Positions 17,590 through 27,400 of a DNA stretch of 64,000 bases are shown piece after piece. Position 1 is the stretch's first letter. Each line of letters opens with the position of its first letter. The position numbers were made by a program, and so were the translations under genes. This stretch comes from Sediminimonas qiaohouensis DSM 21189 (GTDB lineage Bacteria; Pseudomonadota; Alphaproteobacteria; Rhodobacterales; Rhodobacteraceae), in assembly GCF_000423645.1 (NCBI RefSeq), contig NZ_AUIJ01000013.1, forward strand, positions 1-64,000, written 5' to 3'. The notes below the pieces were generated by a model. It made no database searches. It was not told the DNA's origin and saw only the letters and a list, made by a program, of their open reading frames with translations.

Positions 17590-18870
17590 TCACAGGTCTC
17601 CGAAAATGCGGGTGCCGTTCACGTAGCTTGCCAGGACCTTACCCTGCATCCGTTGACCGTCAAAGGGCGTGTTGCGGGACTTGGATTGCAGCGTGAACCG
17701 ATCGAGGATGAACGGCGCATCCGCATCGAACAGCACCAGGTCAGCGGGCGCGCCCGCCTCAAGCCGCCCTGTGGGCAGGTCAAGCCGCCGCGCAGGGTTG
17801 AGCGACATCGCGCGGAACAGTTGCGGCAGGCTCAGATCGCCGGAATGATAGAGCCTGAGCGCCGCGGGCAGCAGTGTTTGCAGCGCCACCGCGCCGCTGG
17901 CGGCCTCTTCATACGGCAGGCGTTTGGATTCCTCGTCCTGCGGCGTGTGCATGGAGCTGATGATGTCGATGAGGCCGCTTGCGACGGCCTCGACCACGGC
18001 CTTGCGGTCATCCTCGGCCCGCAGTGGCGGCTTGACCTTGAAAAAGGTTCGGTAGTCGGCCACGTCCAGCTCGTTCAACGTCAGGTGATGGATCGAGGTG
18101 CCGGCGGTGATGTCCAGCCCGTTGCGCTTGGCGCGCTCCAGCGCGGGCAGGGCGCGGGCGGTGGTGATCTGGTCAAGGTGCATCCGCGCGCCGGTCATTT
18201 CCAGCAGCGCGATGTCGCGGTCCAGCCCCATTCGCTCGGCCATCGCGGAAACAGACGGCAGCCCGCGCAGCGAGGCGAACTTGCCGCTGGTCGCGGTTGC
18301 GCCTTTGCTCAGGCCCGGTTCCTGCGGGTGGGTGATCACCAGCGCGCCCAAGCTGCGCGCATAGCCGAGTGCGCGGCTCAGGACCCGGGTGTCGGTGACG
18401 ACATGGTCGCAATCGGTGAAGGCGACGGCGCCCGCATCCATGAGAAAGCCGATCTCGGTCATCTCTTGGCCCGCACGCGATTTCGTCAGCGTCGCCATTG
18501 GCAGCACGTTAACCGGCGCCGCCTCACTGGCGCGGCGGGCCACGAATTCCAGAACCTCGGGGCTATCAATCGGCGGGTCGGTGTCGGGCCGGGTGACGAT
18601 GGTCGTGACACCGCCCGCCGCCGCCGCCAGCCCCGCCGAGCGGTAGGATTCCTTGTGCCGCTCACCCGGCTCGCAGACCTTGACGCCGATATCCACGATG
18701 CCCGGCGCAAGGCACTTGCCGGCGCAATCGCGCACCGCGTCCGCGTTGGGCGGGGCGGCGTCATACCCCATGTCACGGATCACACCGTTTTCAATCATCA
18801 GCCAGCCGGAGGCATCCGTTCCCTCCGCCGGGTCGATCAGGCGGGCATTGGTGAATAGGGTCGTGGTCAT
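17590..18870 (-). CDS. Dihydroorotase homologue, predicted non-catalytic (PyrC'/PyrX type)
   Basis: 426-residue amidohydrolase of the class-I dihydroorotase family. The metal-binding HxH after the first strand is missing: the position reads APGIVDIGVKVCEPG (residues 55-69). The later metal and substrate positions are also altered, with ITHPQEPG, MHLDQITTA and SSMHTPQDEE instead of the TDHAPH type. In Pseudomonas-type aspartate transcarbamoylases an inactive DHOase serves as structural partner of PyrB. The shared operon with pyrB here fits that role. A true DHOase must be encoded elsewhere. Overlaps the PH-like gene by 4 bp. Confidence 0.88.
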   Translation of the reverse strand: MTTTLFTNARLIDPAEGTDASGWLMIENGVIRDMGYDAAPPNADAVRDCAGKCLAPGIVDIGVKVCEPGERHKESYRSAGLAAAAGGVTTIVTRPDTDPPIDSPEVLEFVARRASEAAPVNVLPMATLTKSRAGQEMTEIGFLMDAGAVAFTDCDHVVTDTRVLSRALGYARSLGALVITHPQEPGLSKGATATSGKFASLRGLPSVSAMAERMGLDRDIALLEMTGARMHLDQITTARALPALERAKRNGLDITAGTSIHHLTLNELDVADYRTFFKVKPPLRAEDDRKAVVEAVASGLIDIISSMHTPQDEESKRLPYEEAASGAVALQTLLPAALRLYHSGDLSLPQLFRAMSLNPARRLDLPTGRLEAGAPADLVLFDADAPFILDRFTLQSKSRNTPFDGQRMQGKVLASYVNGTRIFGDL

Positions 18871-19304
18871 CCCCGTCCTCCGGCAATGGCGCGCTCAATG
18901 CGGGCCTTGGTGGCGTTGCGGTCGGCCTGGTATTTCAACAGATGCTTGTCGCCTGTATGCGTGACCAGTTGCACGGCGCTGCCCAATGTGCGGATCATCT
19001 TGATCTCGCCCAACCTGACGGCGCGGCCTTGCGGGCCCAGCACGCGGCGATTGGTCAAGTCCCAACGAACGTTCACCTCGTCCGAGGCGATGTAGAACGC
19101 CCTGAGCGCGACCGCCGCCAAGCCGCCAACCGCGCCGGTCCAGATGTGCGGGTTGCCCATGGCCCACAGGATGGCCATGCCAATAGCCATCGCAACCGCC
19201 GCCATGGTGGCCATGTCGCGCCAGTAGGTCGGCCTGTCGGCGTGAAAGCTGGCGATCACTTCTTCGCCGGGGGTCAGGTCAGTTGTTGGTGTCAGATCGT
19301 ACAT
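18867..19304 (-). CDS. Bacterial PH-like (bPH2/YdbS-type) membrane protein
   Basis: 145-residue protein with two central membrane helices (MATMAAVAMAIGMAILWAMG and a second at about 57-70) flanked by a small beta domain. RWDLTNRRVLG...RLGEIKMIRTLGSAVQL is typical of bacterial PH-domain (YdbS-like) proteins. It overlaps the upstream stop by 1 bp (TAATG) and the downstream gene by 4 bp, inside the pyrB-plsY operon. Function unknown. Confidence 0.75.
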   Translation of the reverse strand: MYDLTPTTDLTPGEEVIASFHADRPTYWRDMATMAAVAMAIGMAILWAMGNPHIWTGAVGGLAAVALRAFYIASDEVNVRWDLTNRRVLGPQGRAVRLGEIKMIRTLGSAVQLVTHTGDKHLLKYQADRNATKARIERAIAGGRG

Positions 19305-19864
19305 TACCCACCTATCCAGACCATGAGGGCCACCAGCGCGAACAGAACCAGAAGGGCCACAGTCGCCACGCGGCCGGACATGGCCGCGTCCGACGGGCGG
19401 CGTTTGGATTCGGGCGCGCCGAGCGTGCCCTTGGCGCCTTCGGCGGGGCGGTCCGCGTGTGCCAGGGTTGGAGGCCGCGCTCTGCCTTCTTGCACCGCCG
19501 CGATAAGCTGTGCGCCTTTGTCTGTGGCCAGGTGCACGTCGCGTCCGCCGAAAGCGCCCGTGCGCAGGATCGCCACCTTGCCCTGCAACCCGTCCAGTTC
19601 GGCGCGCAGCGGTTCTATCTCATCTTCGCTGATCTCGTAGCCCAGCTTGAGGAACTCGGTCAGGCCCATTTCCTGGACCTCGGCAAGCGCGACGATCTGA
19701 ACATCGCGGCCGTCCAGGTCTGGCACCCCGAGCGCGGTCGCAAGCCCGTCCAGCGTGCCCATGTGTCCGATCTCCATCGACACGGCATAGGACAGGTGGA
19801 ACACCCGCACGATCCCGTGTTCGGTGGCTGTGACATGGGCAGGGTCATGGGCAGGATCGCTCAC
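19304..19864 (-). CDS. Conserved protein with C-terminal membrane anchor, between pyrB and pyrC'
   Basis: 186-residue protein starting at GTG 19864, which overlaps the pyrB stop (GTGA). About 120 soluble residues include (V)[17 protein letters not shown] and LPDLDG-like segments. A basic linker and one C-terminal membrane helix ([21 protein letters not shown]) follow, so it is likely tail-anchored. I do not recognise the family. Placement inside a pyrimidine operon suggests a conserved link but not a function. Confidence 0.75.
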   Translation of the reverse strand: MSDPAHDPAHVTATEHGIVRVFHLSYAVSMEIGHMGTLDGLATALGVPDLDGRDVQIVALAEVQEMGLTEFLKLGYEISEDEIEPLRAELDGLQGKVAILRTGAFGGRDVHLATDKGAQLIAAVQEGRARPPTLAHADRPAEGAKGTLGAPESKRRPSDAAMSGRVATVALLVLFALVALMVWIGG

Positions 19865-20811
19865 ACCATCACCCCGGCCGGTTCGCTGTGCAGGTTGCGC
19901 GCCAGCAGGTCCATCGCCGCCATGCGCACGGCGACGCCCATCTCGACCTGTTCCTGTATCACGCTGCGGTTGATGTCATCGGCCAGCGTGCCGTCGATCT
20001 CGACACCGCGGTTCATCGGGCCGGGGTGCATCACGATGGCGTCGTCCTTGGCATATCCCAGCTTCTCGGAATCCAGGCCGAAGCGGTGGTAATACTCGCG
20101 CTCGGACGGGATGAAGCCGCCGTCCATACGCTCGCGCTGAAGGCGTAGCATCATGACCACGTCCACCCCGTCAAGACCGGCGCGCATATCGTCGTACACC
20201 TCGACCCCGAAATCCGCGATCCCCGACGGCATCAGCGTCGGCGGCCCGATCAGGCGAATGCGGTTTTCCATCTTTCCCAACAGCAGGATGTTGGACCGCG
20301 CCACCCGGGAATGGGCGATATCGCCGCAAATCGCGATGTTCAGGCGGTGCAGGCGGCCCTTGGCGCGCCGGATCGTCAGCGCGTCCAGAAGCGCCTGCGT
20401 GGGGTGCTCATGACGCCCGTCGCCCGCGTTCAGGACGGCGCAGTTCACCTTCTGCGCCAGCAGGTCCACCGCGCCCGAATGCGGATGCCGCACCACCAGC
20501 AGATCGGGGTGCATCGCGTTCAGGGTCATCGCCGTGTCGATCAGGGTTTCGCCCTTCTTGATCGAGCTGGCCTGCATCGCCATGTTCATCACGTCCGCGC
20601 CAAGGCGCTTTCCGGCCAATTCGAAACTGGCCTGCGTGCGGGTCGAGTTTTCAAAGAACATGTTGATTTGCGTCAGCCCGGCCAGCGCATCGGCGTGCTT
20701 GATGTCGCGGCGGTTCAGATCGACGTAGCTATCGGCCAGGTCCAGGATTTCGGAAATGGCGGCCGGGCCCAAAGGCTCGATCCCCAGCAGATGACGGTGT
20801 GGAAATGTCAT
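19861..20811 (-). CDS. pyrB: Aspartate carbamoyltransferase catalytic subunit
   Basis: 316-residue ATCase catalytic chain (carbamoyl phosphate + aspartate to carbamoyl aspartate). Carbamoyl-phosphate motif FFENSTRT is near residue 53. [15 protein letters not shown] and the C-terminal [11 protein letters not shown] are also present. I start at ATG 20811 ([12 protein letters not shown]). No pyrI is present; the partner is likely the inactive DHOase in the same operon. First gene of the minus-strand operon ending in plsY. Confidence 0.95.
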   Translation of the reverse strand: MTFPHRHLLGIEPLGPAAISEILDLADSYVDLNRRDIKHADALAGLTQINMFFENSTRTQASFELAGKRLGADVMNMAMQASSIKKGETLIDTAMTLNAMHPDLLVVRHPHSGAVDLLAQKVNCAVLNAGDGRHEHPTQALLDALTIRRAKGRLHRLNIAICGDIAHSRVARSNILLLGKMENRIRLIGPPTLMPSGIADFGVEVYDDMRAGLDGVDVVMMLRLQRERMDGGFIPSEREYYHRFGLDSEKLGYAKDDAIVMHPGPMNRGVEIDGTLADDINRSVIQEQVEMGVAVRMAAMDLLARNLHSEPAGVMV

Positions 20812-20949
20812 GGCCCGCTCCGTTCGATATGGGCTGCTTATAGGAACCATCGCCGGGCGGGGCAAGCGGCGCGGTGATGAATGCGCCGGTATCCGTGCAG
20901 GGTGGCAAAGCGTGTTTCATGCGTGTCGCATACGCAGTAACGTAGGCGC

Positions 20950-21747
20950 ATGGATTCGGGTCTCGATTATCACACGGCGAAGGCGCTGCTGGAATGGCAG
21001 GTGGAACTGGGCGCGACCGAGGCGATCCTGGATGCGCCGGTGGATCGCTTTGCGCTGGACCCTGCGCCGGCAAAACCCGCACCGGCGGCGGCTGCGTCTG
21101 CCGCAGCGCCGCCCGCGCCCGTCGCGGAGGTCGACCCGGTCGAGGAGGCCCGAAAGCTGGCCGCGGCCGCGCCCGACCTTGAGGCGTTGCGCGTCGCATT
21201 GTCAGGGTTCACGCATTGCGATTTGCGGCGTGGCGCGCGGAACCTCGTCTTTGCCGACGGGGTGGCTGGCGCGCGCGTCATGATTATAGGCGAGGCACCG
21301 GGCCGCGACGAGGACCGCGAAGGCCGGCCGTTCGTCGGGCGCGCGGGGCAGTTGCTGGACCGGATGCTGGCCGCCATTGGCCTGTCGCGGGCGCCGGAGC
21401 AGCCAAGCGATGGCGTCTACATCACCAACGTGCTGCCGTGGCGGCCGCCGCAAAACCGTGACCCCACGCCGCAGGAAATCGCCATGATGGTGCCGTTCAT
21501 GCGCCGCCACGTGGAATTGGCCGCGCCCGAAATCGTGGTGTTGATGGGCAACATCAGCTGTCAGGCGGGACTTGGGCAGCGCGGTATCACGCGGTTGCGG
21601 GGGCATTGGACGCAGGCCTATGGCGCGCCTGCCTTGCCGATGTTTCACCCCGCCTACCTGCTGCGCAAACCCCACGCCAAGCGCGAGGCGTGGGCCGATC
21701 TGCTAAGCCTTCAGGCGCGGCTGCGCGACGGGGGGCAGGATGGTTGA
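20950..21747 (+). CDS. Family-4 type uracil-DNA glycosylase lacking most Fe-S cysteines
   Basis: 265-residue protein. An Ala/Pro-rich linker (about 38-60) precedes the catalytic domain. Motif A is GEAPGRDEDREGRPFVGRAG (114-133) and motif B is HPAYLLR (233-239), as in family-4 UDGs that remove uracil from DNA. Of the four cysteines that hold the 4Fe-4S cluster in the family, only C90 remains. The others read F87, W164 (in LPWRPPQNR) and M180. The enzyme is probably cluster-free. It overlaps lysE by 8 bp. Confidence 0.85.
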   Translation: MDSGLDYHTAKALLEWQVELGATEAILDAPVDRFALDPAPAKPAPAAAASAAAPPAPVAEVDPVEEARKLAAAAPDLEALRVALSGFTHCDLRRGARNLVFADGVAGARVMIIGEAPGRDEDREGRPFVGRAGQLLDRMLAAIGLSRAPEQPSDGVYITNVLPWRPPQNRDPTPQEIAMMVPFMRRHVELAAPEIVVLMGNISCQAGLGQRGITRLRGHWTQAYGAPALPMFHPAYLLRKPHAKREAWADLLSLQARLRDGGQDG

Positions 21748-22357
21748 TCCGGTTACGCTTGTGGCGTTTGTGCCGGCGGCGCTGGCGATGAACCTTACGC
21801 CGGGGGCGGACATGCTGTTTTGCCTTGGGCAGGGGATGCGCGCGGGGCCGGGGCCTGCCACTGCAGCCAGTGCCGGTATATCCGCAGGCGTGTTCGCGCA
21901 TGCGCTCGCGGCGGGGCTGGGCCTAAGCGCGGTGATTGCCGCGTTGCCCGGTGCGTTTGACGTGATCCGCTGGGTTGGTGTGGCGTATCTGCTGTGGCTG
22001 GCGTGGCAATCGTTGCGGGCCGGGACCGTGCGCGCGCCGGTCGCTGCGGTGACTGCCGCGCGGGCGTTTCGCCAAGGGCTTACCGTCAACCTGACCAATC
22101 CGAAGGTGATCCTGTTCGTCCTTGCCTTCGTGCCGCAATTCGTGGATCCGGCGGGCGGGGTGCTGGTGCAGTTCCTGGTTTATGGCACAGTGCTGGCGAT
22201 TGGCGGTTTCCTCATCAATGGGACGATCGGCGTGTTCGCGGGTGGCTTGGGCCGAAAGTTGGCGGCAGATGGGGCGCTTGCCTGGTGGGCCAGTCGTGTC
22301 AGCGCCGGTGTTTTCGTGCTATTGGCGGCGCGGCTGGCGCTGTTGGAGAAAGGATAA
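21740..22357 (+). CDS. LysE/RhtB-family amino-acid exporter
   Basis: 205-residue membrane protein with six predicted helices. The family motif near the N-terminus is NLTPGADMLFCLGQG (17-31), and the central (G)LTVNLTNPKVILFVLAFVPQF is also characteristic. Starts 8 bp before the UDG stop. Substrate cannot be assigned. Confidence 0.88.
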   Translation: MVDPVTLVAFVPAALAMNLTPGADMLFCLGQGMRAGPGPATAASAGISAGVFAHALAAGLGLSAVIAALPGAFDVIRWVGVAYLLWLAWQSLRAGTVRAPVAAVTAARAFRQGLTVNLTNPKVILFVLAFVPQFVDPAGGVLVQFLVYGTVLAIGGFLINGTIGVFAGGLGRKLAADGALAWWASRVSAGVFVLLAARLALLEKG

Positions 22358-22360
22358 GCA

Positions 22361-22903
22361 ATGCCTGAGCTGGACCAGAGCAAGGAGTTCGTGCCGGTGC
22401 GGATCGCGGTTCTGACCGTGTCGGATACTCGCGATCTGTCGCAGGACCGATCGGGCGATACCCTGGCCGCGCGGATCGAGGCAGCGGGTCATCAGATGGT
22501 TGACCGCAAGATCATTCGCGATGAGCGTGCAGAGATCGCCGCGCGACTGCGCGACTGGTGCGCCGATCCCGGGATCGACGTGATCATAAGCACGGGCGGC
22601 ACCGGCCTGACCGGGCGCGATGTCACGGTCGAGGCGCATCGGGACGTCTACGAGAAGGAGATCACCGCCTTCGGCACCGTGTTCACCATCGTCAGCATGA
22701 ACAAGATCGGCACCAGCGCCGTGCAAAGCCGCGCCACCGCCGGCGTGGCGCAGGGCACCTACCTGTTTGCCCTGCCCGGAAGCCCCGGCGCCTGCAAGGA
22801 TGCCTGGGACGAGATATTGGCACCGCAACTGGATTACCGGCACCGCCCCTGCAACTTTGTCGAGATTTTTCCGCGTTTGTCCGAGCACGAGCGACGGAAA
22901 TAG
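22361..22903 (+). CDS. moaB: Molybdenum cofactor biosynthesis protein B
   Basis: 180-residue MoaB/Mog-fold protein, expected to adenylylate molybdopterin. Motifs are (VL)TVSDTR near residue 19, STGGTGLTGRDVT near 81 and LPGSPGACKDAW near 145. It follows lysE by 3 bp on the same strand and is separated from the moaDE pair by about 12 kb. Confidence 0.92.
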   Translation: MPELDQSKEFVPVRIAVLTVSDTRDLSQDRSGDTLAARIEAAGHQMVDRKIIRDERAEIAARLRDWCADPGIDVIISTGGTGLTGRDVTVEAHRDVYEKEITAFGTVFTIVSMNKIGTSAVQSRATAGVAQGTYLFALPGSPGACKDAWDEILAPQLDYRHRPCNFVEIFPRLSEHERRK

Positions 22904-22996
22904 CGCCCCCTCGCGTATAACCTCAGCTTGGCAAGCCGGACGTGCGCACCTAGATCAAAGGGTTGGCGGGGCGGCTTGGGAAAGGAACACGGGCAT

Positions 22997-24463
22997 ATGC
23001 GCTTTCTACGCCGGAGTCTGACGGGTCTGTTTTTGTTGGCGCTGACGCTGGCGCTGCTGGTGTGGGCGGGGCAGACCGTGCGCGAGGCGGTGCAGGCGCG
23101 CATGGATGAACAGCCCCGCGCCATTCGCGGGGAAGAACGCGTTTTCGCCGTGACATTGCGCCGCGCAACCGCGCAGGACGCCCGCCCCGTGATCCGTGTT
23201 TACGGCGAGGTGCAAAGCCGCCGCACGCTGGAGCTGCGCGCGGCTGTCGGCGGGCGCATCGTGGAAATGGCCGACAATTTCAAGGAAGGCGGCACCGTGC
23301 GCAGCGGGCAGGTTCTGGCGCGGGTTGATCCCGCCGACCTGCGTGATGCGCGTGACCGCGCGCAAAACGATCTGGCCGATGCGCGTACCGAGGATAAGGA
23401 AGCCGCCGCCGCGCTGGAATTGGCGCGCGAGGATTTGCAGGCGGCGCGCGAACAGGCCGATTTACAGGAACGTGCGCTTGCCCGCCAAAAGGATTTGCTG
23501 TCGCGCGGGGCGGGAACATCGTCGGCGGTCGAGGCGGCGGAGCTGACGCTTGGCACTGCGAAGCAGGCGATTTTGAACCGGCGGCAGGCCGTGGTGCAGG
23601 CCGAAGCGCGCGTTGCCCGCGCCGCCGCGCAGCTATCGCGCGCGCGGCTGGCCCTGGCCGAGGCCGAGCGGCGCCTTGCAGATACCGTCATCCGGGCCGA
23701 GTTCGACGGTATGCTGGACGACGTCACGCTGGAACGTGGCGGCCGCATAGCTGCGGGCGAGCGTCTGGCGGATTTGATCGATGGCGATGCGTTGGAGGTG
23801 TCGTTTCGCATGTCCACAACGCAATATGCGCGCCTGCTGGATGACCAGGGGCGGCTCAGGCCGCTGGAGGTGACCGTGCGCCTTGTCACCAACGACGACG
23901 CGCTGGAGGCCTCGGGCGTGCTTGACCGCGATAGCGCGGCCGTTGGCGACGGGCAGACCGGCAGACTGCTGTTTGCGCGGCTGGACGCCGCGCGCGGCCT
24001 GAAGCCCGGTGATTTCGTCGCCGTCGAGGTGAAAGAGCCGCTGCTGCCCAACGTTGTCCGCCTTCCCGCGACGGCCATAAACACAAGCGAAGAGGTGCTT
24101 GCCCTTGGCGACGACAGCCGCCTTGAGGTCATCCCCGTGACCGTTTTGCGGCGGCAGGGCGATGATGTGCTGCTACGTGCCGATCCGGCGCTGGTGGGGC
24201 GCGAGGTGGTCGCGCGCCGCTCCCCCCTGTTGGGGGCGGGGATCAAGGTGCGGCCGCTGCGCGGCGATGGCGCAAGCCTGCGCTCGGGCGGGAAGGCTCG
24301 CACGCTCAAGTTAAGCGATGAGCGGCGCGCGCGGTTGATTGCGCAGGTGCGCGGGGATGGCAGTCTGGCCCGCGATGAGAAAGAGCGATTTTTGAAACAG
24401 CTTCAGGCCTCTGACGTGCCCGAAGCGACGGTGCGGCAGCTCGAAGCCCGCACCGGGGGCTGA
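22997..24463 (+). CDS. RND efflux periplasmic adaptor (HlyD/MFP family)
   Basis: 488-residue membrane-fusion protein. It has an N-terminal anchor helix (LTGLFLLALTLALLVWAGQ), a lipoyl half-motif (VGGRIVEMADNFKEGG..RSGQVLARVDP), a long helical hairpin rich in Ala/Arg/Glu (about 120-225), and a second lipoyl half (DTVIRAEFDGMLDDV). I start at ATG 22997, 11 nt after AAAGGA. The RND pump gene follows after 4 bp. Confidence 0.9.
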   Translation: MRFLRRSLTGLFLLALTLALLVWAGQTVREAVQARMDEQPRAIRGEERVFAVTLRRATAQDARPVIRVYGEVQSRRTLELRAAVGGRIVEMADNFKEGGTVRSGQVLARVDPADLRDARDRAQNDLADARTEDKEAAAALELAREDLQAAREQADLQERALARQKDLLSRGAGTSSAVEAAELTLGTAKQAILNRRQAVVQAEARVARAAAQLSRARLALAEAERRLADTVIRAEFDGMLDDVTLERGGRIAAGERLADLIDGDALEVSFRMSTTQYARLLDDQGRLRPLEVTVRLVTNDDALEASGVLDRDSAAVGDGQTGRLLFARLDAARGLKPGDFVAVEVKEPLLPNVVRLPATAINTSEEVLALGDDSRLEVIPVTVLRRQGDDVLLRADPALVGREVVARRSPLLGAGIKVRPLRGDGASLRSGGKARTLKLSDERRARLIAQVRGDGSLARDEKERFLKQLQASDVPEATVRQLEARTGG

Positions 24464-24467
24464 TCCA

Positions 24468-27400
24468 ATGGCGCGGCACGCTACAATGGCCGTGGGCGGG
24501 ATCCTGTCCTATTTCACCCGGCACAAGACGCTGGCGAACCTGCTGTTGGTGGTGCTGATCGTCGCCGGTATCGCCGCCGCGCCGCGCATGCGCGCGCAGT
24601 TCTTTCCAGACGTGATCGTGGATAACGTCAATGTCAGCATCCAGTGGGAAGGAGCAGGTGCCGAAGACGTGGACGGCGCGATCGTGCAACTACTGGAGCC
24701 CGCCCTGTTGGCCGTGGAGGGCGTTGAGAGCAGCTCTAGCACCTCGACAGAGGGGCGCGCGAACATATCGCTGGAGTTCGAGCCGGGGTGGGACATGGCC
24801 CGCGCCGCCGCCGATGTGCAAACGGCCGTCGATGCGATCACCACCCTGCCGGACGAGGCCGAAGAGCCGACAGTGCGCCGGGGCGCGTGGCATGACCGCG
24901 TCACGGATGTGGTGATCACCGGGCCGGTGGCCGTGGACCAGTTGGGCGGCTTCGCGGACGAGTTCGTCACGCGCCTGTTCGCCGAAGGGGTCACGCGCAC
25001 CACGATACGCGGTGTCGCCGCGCCCGAGACCGTGGTCGAGGTGCCCTTGGCCCGGCTGATCGCGCATGACGTGACAATGGCCGAGATCGCCTCGGCCATC
25101 GCGGCGGAGGTCGATACCGCCCCGGCGGGCGATGTCACCGGGGCCGGCGCGCGGGTGCGCACCGGCGTGGAAAAGCGCGGCCCCGATCAGATCGCGGCGA
25201 TCGTTCTTCGTTCGGCACCGGACGGCACCAGCCTGAGCGTGGGTGACGTGGCCGATATCCGGGTCGAGGGCGCAAACCGGGCGCGCGCCTATTTCGTCGG
25301 GCCCGACCCGGCGATCTCGGTCCGGGTGGATCGCTCGCAGGCGGGCGATGCCATCGCGATACAGGACACGGTAGAGCGGGTCGCGGCCGAGCTTGAGGCG
25401 ACGTTGCCCGCCGATGTCGGCATTGATTTGATACGCACCCGGGCCGAGATGATCTCGGACCGTCTGTCGATATTGCTGGACAACGCGGCGCTTGGTTTGG
25501 CGTTGGTGGTGGGGCTGTTGTTTCTCTTTCTCAACGCGCGCACGGCGTTCTGGGTGGCGGCGGGCATTCCGGTATCCCTGCTGGCGGCGATCGCGCTGAT
25601 GTATGTGGGCGGCTTGACCCTGAACATGGTATCGCTGTTCGCGTTGATCATCACGCTGGGTATGGTCGTGGACGATGCCATCGTGGTGGGGGAACACGCC
25701 GACGCGCGCGTGCGCCGCATGGGCGAGGCCCCCGTGCAGGCCGCCGAGAACGCCGCGCGGCGCATGGCGATGCCGGTGTTTTCCGCGACGCTGACCACGG
25801 TGATCGCGTTCTTCGCGTTGGTGGCCGTGGGCGGGCGGTTCGGTGATCTGATTTCCGACATACCGTTCACGGTGATCGCGGTGCTGACCGCGTCGCTGGT
25901 GGAGTGTTTCCTGATCCTGCCGAACCACATGTCGCATGCGCTTGTGCATTCGGCACGGGAGCATTGGTATGATTTCCCCAGCAGGGTGGTGAACCGCGGC
26001 TTTCGCCTGATCCGCGAGCACCTGTTCCGCCCGTTAATGGGGCTGGTGATCGCGCTGCGCTACCCGGTTATGGCGCTGGCGGTTTTGCTGTTGGCGGTGC
26101 AGGTGGCGCAACTGGTGCGCGGCGATGTGCCGTGGCGGTTTTTCAATGCGCCCGAGCGCGGCAGCGTAACCGGCAATTTTGCCATGCTGGAGGGGGCGAG
26201 CCGCGCCGACTCCCTTGCGATGATGCGCGAGATGCAGCGCGCGACCGAGGAGCTGGGCAAGAAATACGAGGCCGAGCATGGCCGCAACCCGCTGGCCTAT
26301 GTCATGGCCGAGGTGGGCGGCAACGCGGGCTTTCCCCTGCCGGGCAGCGATACCAAGGACGCCGATCTGCTTGGCGGGATATCGATCGAATTGATCGACG
26401 CCGATCTGCGCCCCTATTCCAGTTTTGCCTTTGTCGGCGATCTGCAAGAGGCGGTGGAGCGGCACCCCATGGCCGAAACCATCAGCTTTCGCGGCTGGCG
26501 GTCGGGGCCGGGCGGGGATGCCCTGCATGTCGAGTTTTTCGGCGCCAGCGCCGAGACACTCAAGACCGCGAGCGAGGCGCTCAAATCCGAGTTGTCGCGC
26601 ATTCCCGAGGCGTCGGCGGTAGAAGACAACCTTGCCTATGACAAGCGCGAGCTGATCCTGGAGCTGACCCCGCAGGGCCGCGCGCTTGGGTTCGATATCG
26701 ATGGGCTTGGCCGGGTTCTACGCCATCGGCTCAATGGGCTGGAGGCCGCCACCTATCCCGATGGTTCGCGCAGCGCGGCGATCCGCGTGCAATTGCCCGA
26801 CGATGAACTCAGCGCGGATTTCATCGACCGGATGCAATTGCGCGCGCCCACGGGCACCTATGTCCCCCTGTCCGAAGTGGTAAGCACCAGTAGTCGCTAT
26901 GGCTTTTCCACGGTGCGGCGCGAAAACGGGGTGCGGGTGATCTCGGTCACTGGCGATCTCAAGCAGGACGACGCCGCCCGCGCGAGCGAGATCATGCGCG
27001 CGTTGGAAGCCGATATTCTGCCCGCCATCGCCAGCCGCCACCAGGTCGAATGGCGCATGTCGGGGCTGTCCGAGCAGGAAAACGAGTTTCTGTCGGATGC
27101 CGCCACCGGGCTGATCCTGTGTCTGGTCGGTATATACTTGGTGCTGGCGTGGGTGTTTGCCAATTGGACGCGGCCGCTGGTGGTGATGGCGATCATCCCC
27201 TTCGGGTTGACCGGCGCGATCTGGGGGCATGCCTATTGGGACGTGCCGCTATCGATGTTTTCGGTCGTTGGGTTGCTGGGTATGACAGGCATAATCATAA
27301 ACGATTCCATCGTGTTGGTCACCTCGATTGACGAACACGCGCGGGAACGCGGCCTGACGCCGGCGATCATTGATGGCGCGGTGGACCGGCTGCGCGCGGT

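Noticed and set aside
17590-18870. Active dihydroorotase (pyrC)
   Set aside because: Metal-binding residues are replaced throughout, so an active-enzyme label is not supported.
24690-26021. Antisense frame over the RND permease gene
   Set aside because: Low-complexity His/Gln/Arg-rich product, no start region with a ribosome site, real gene opposite.
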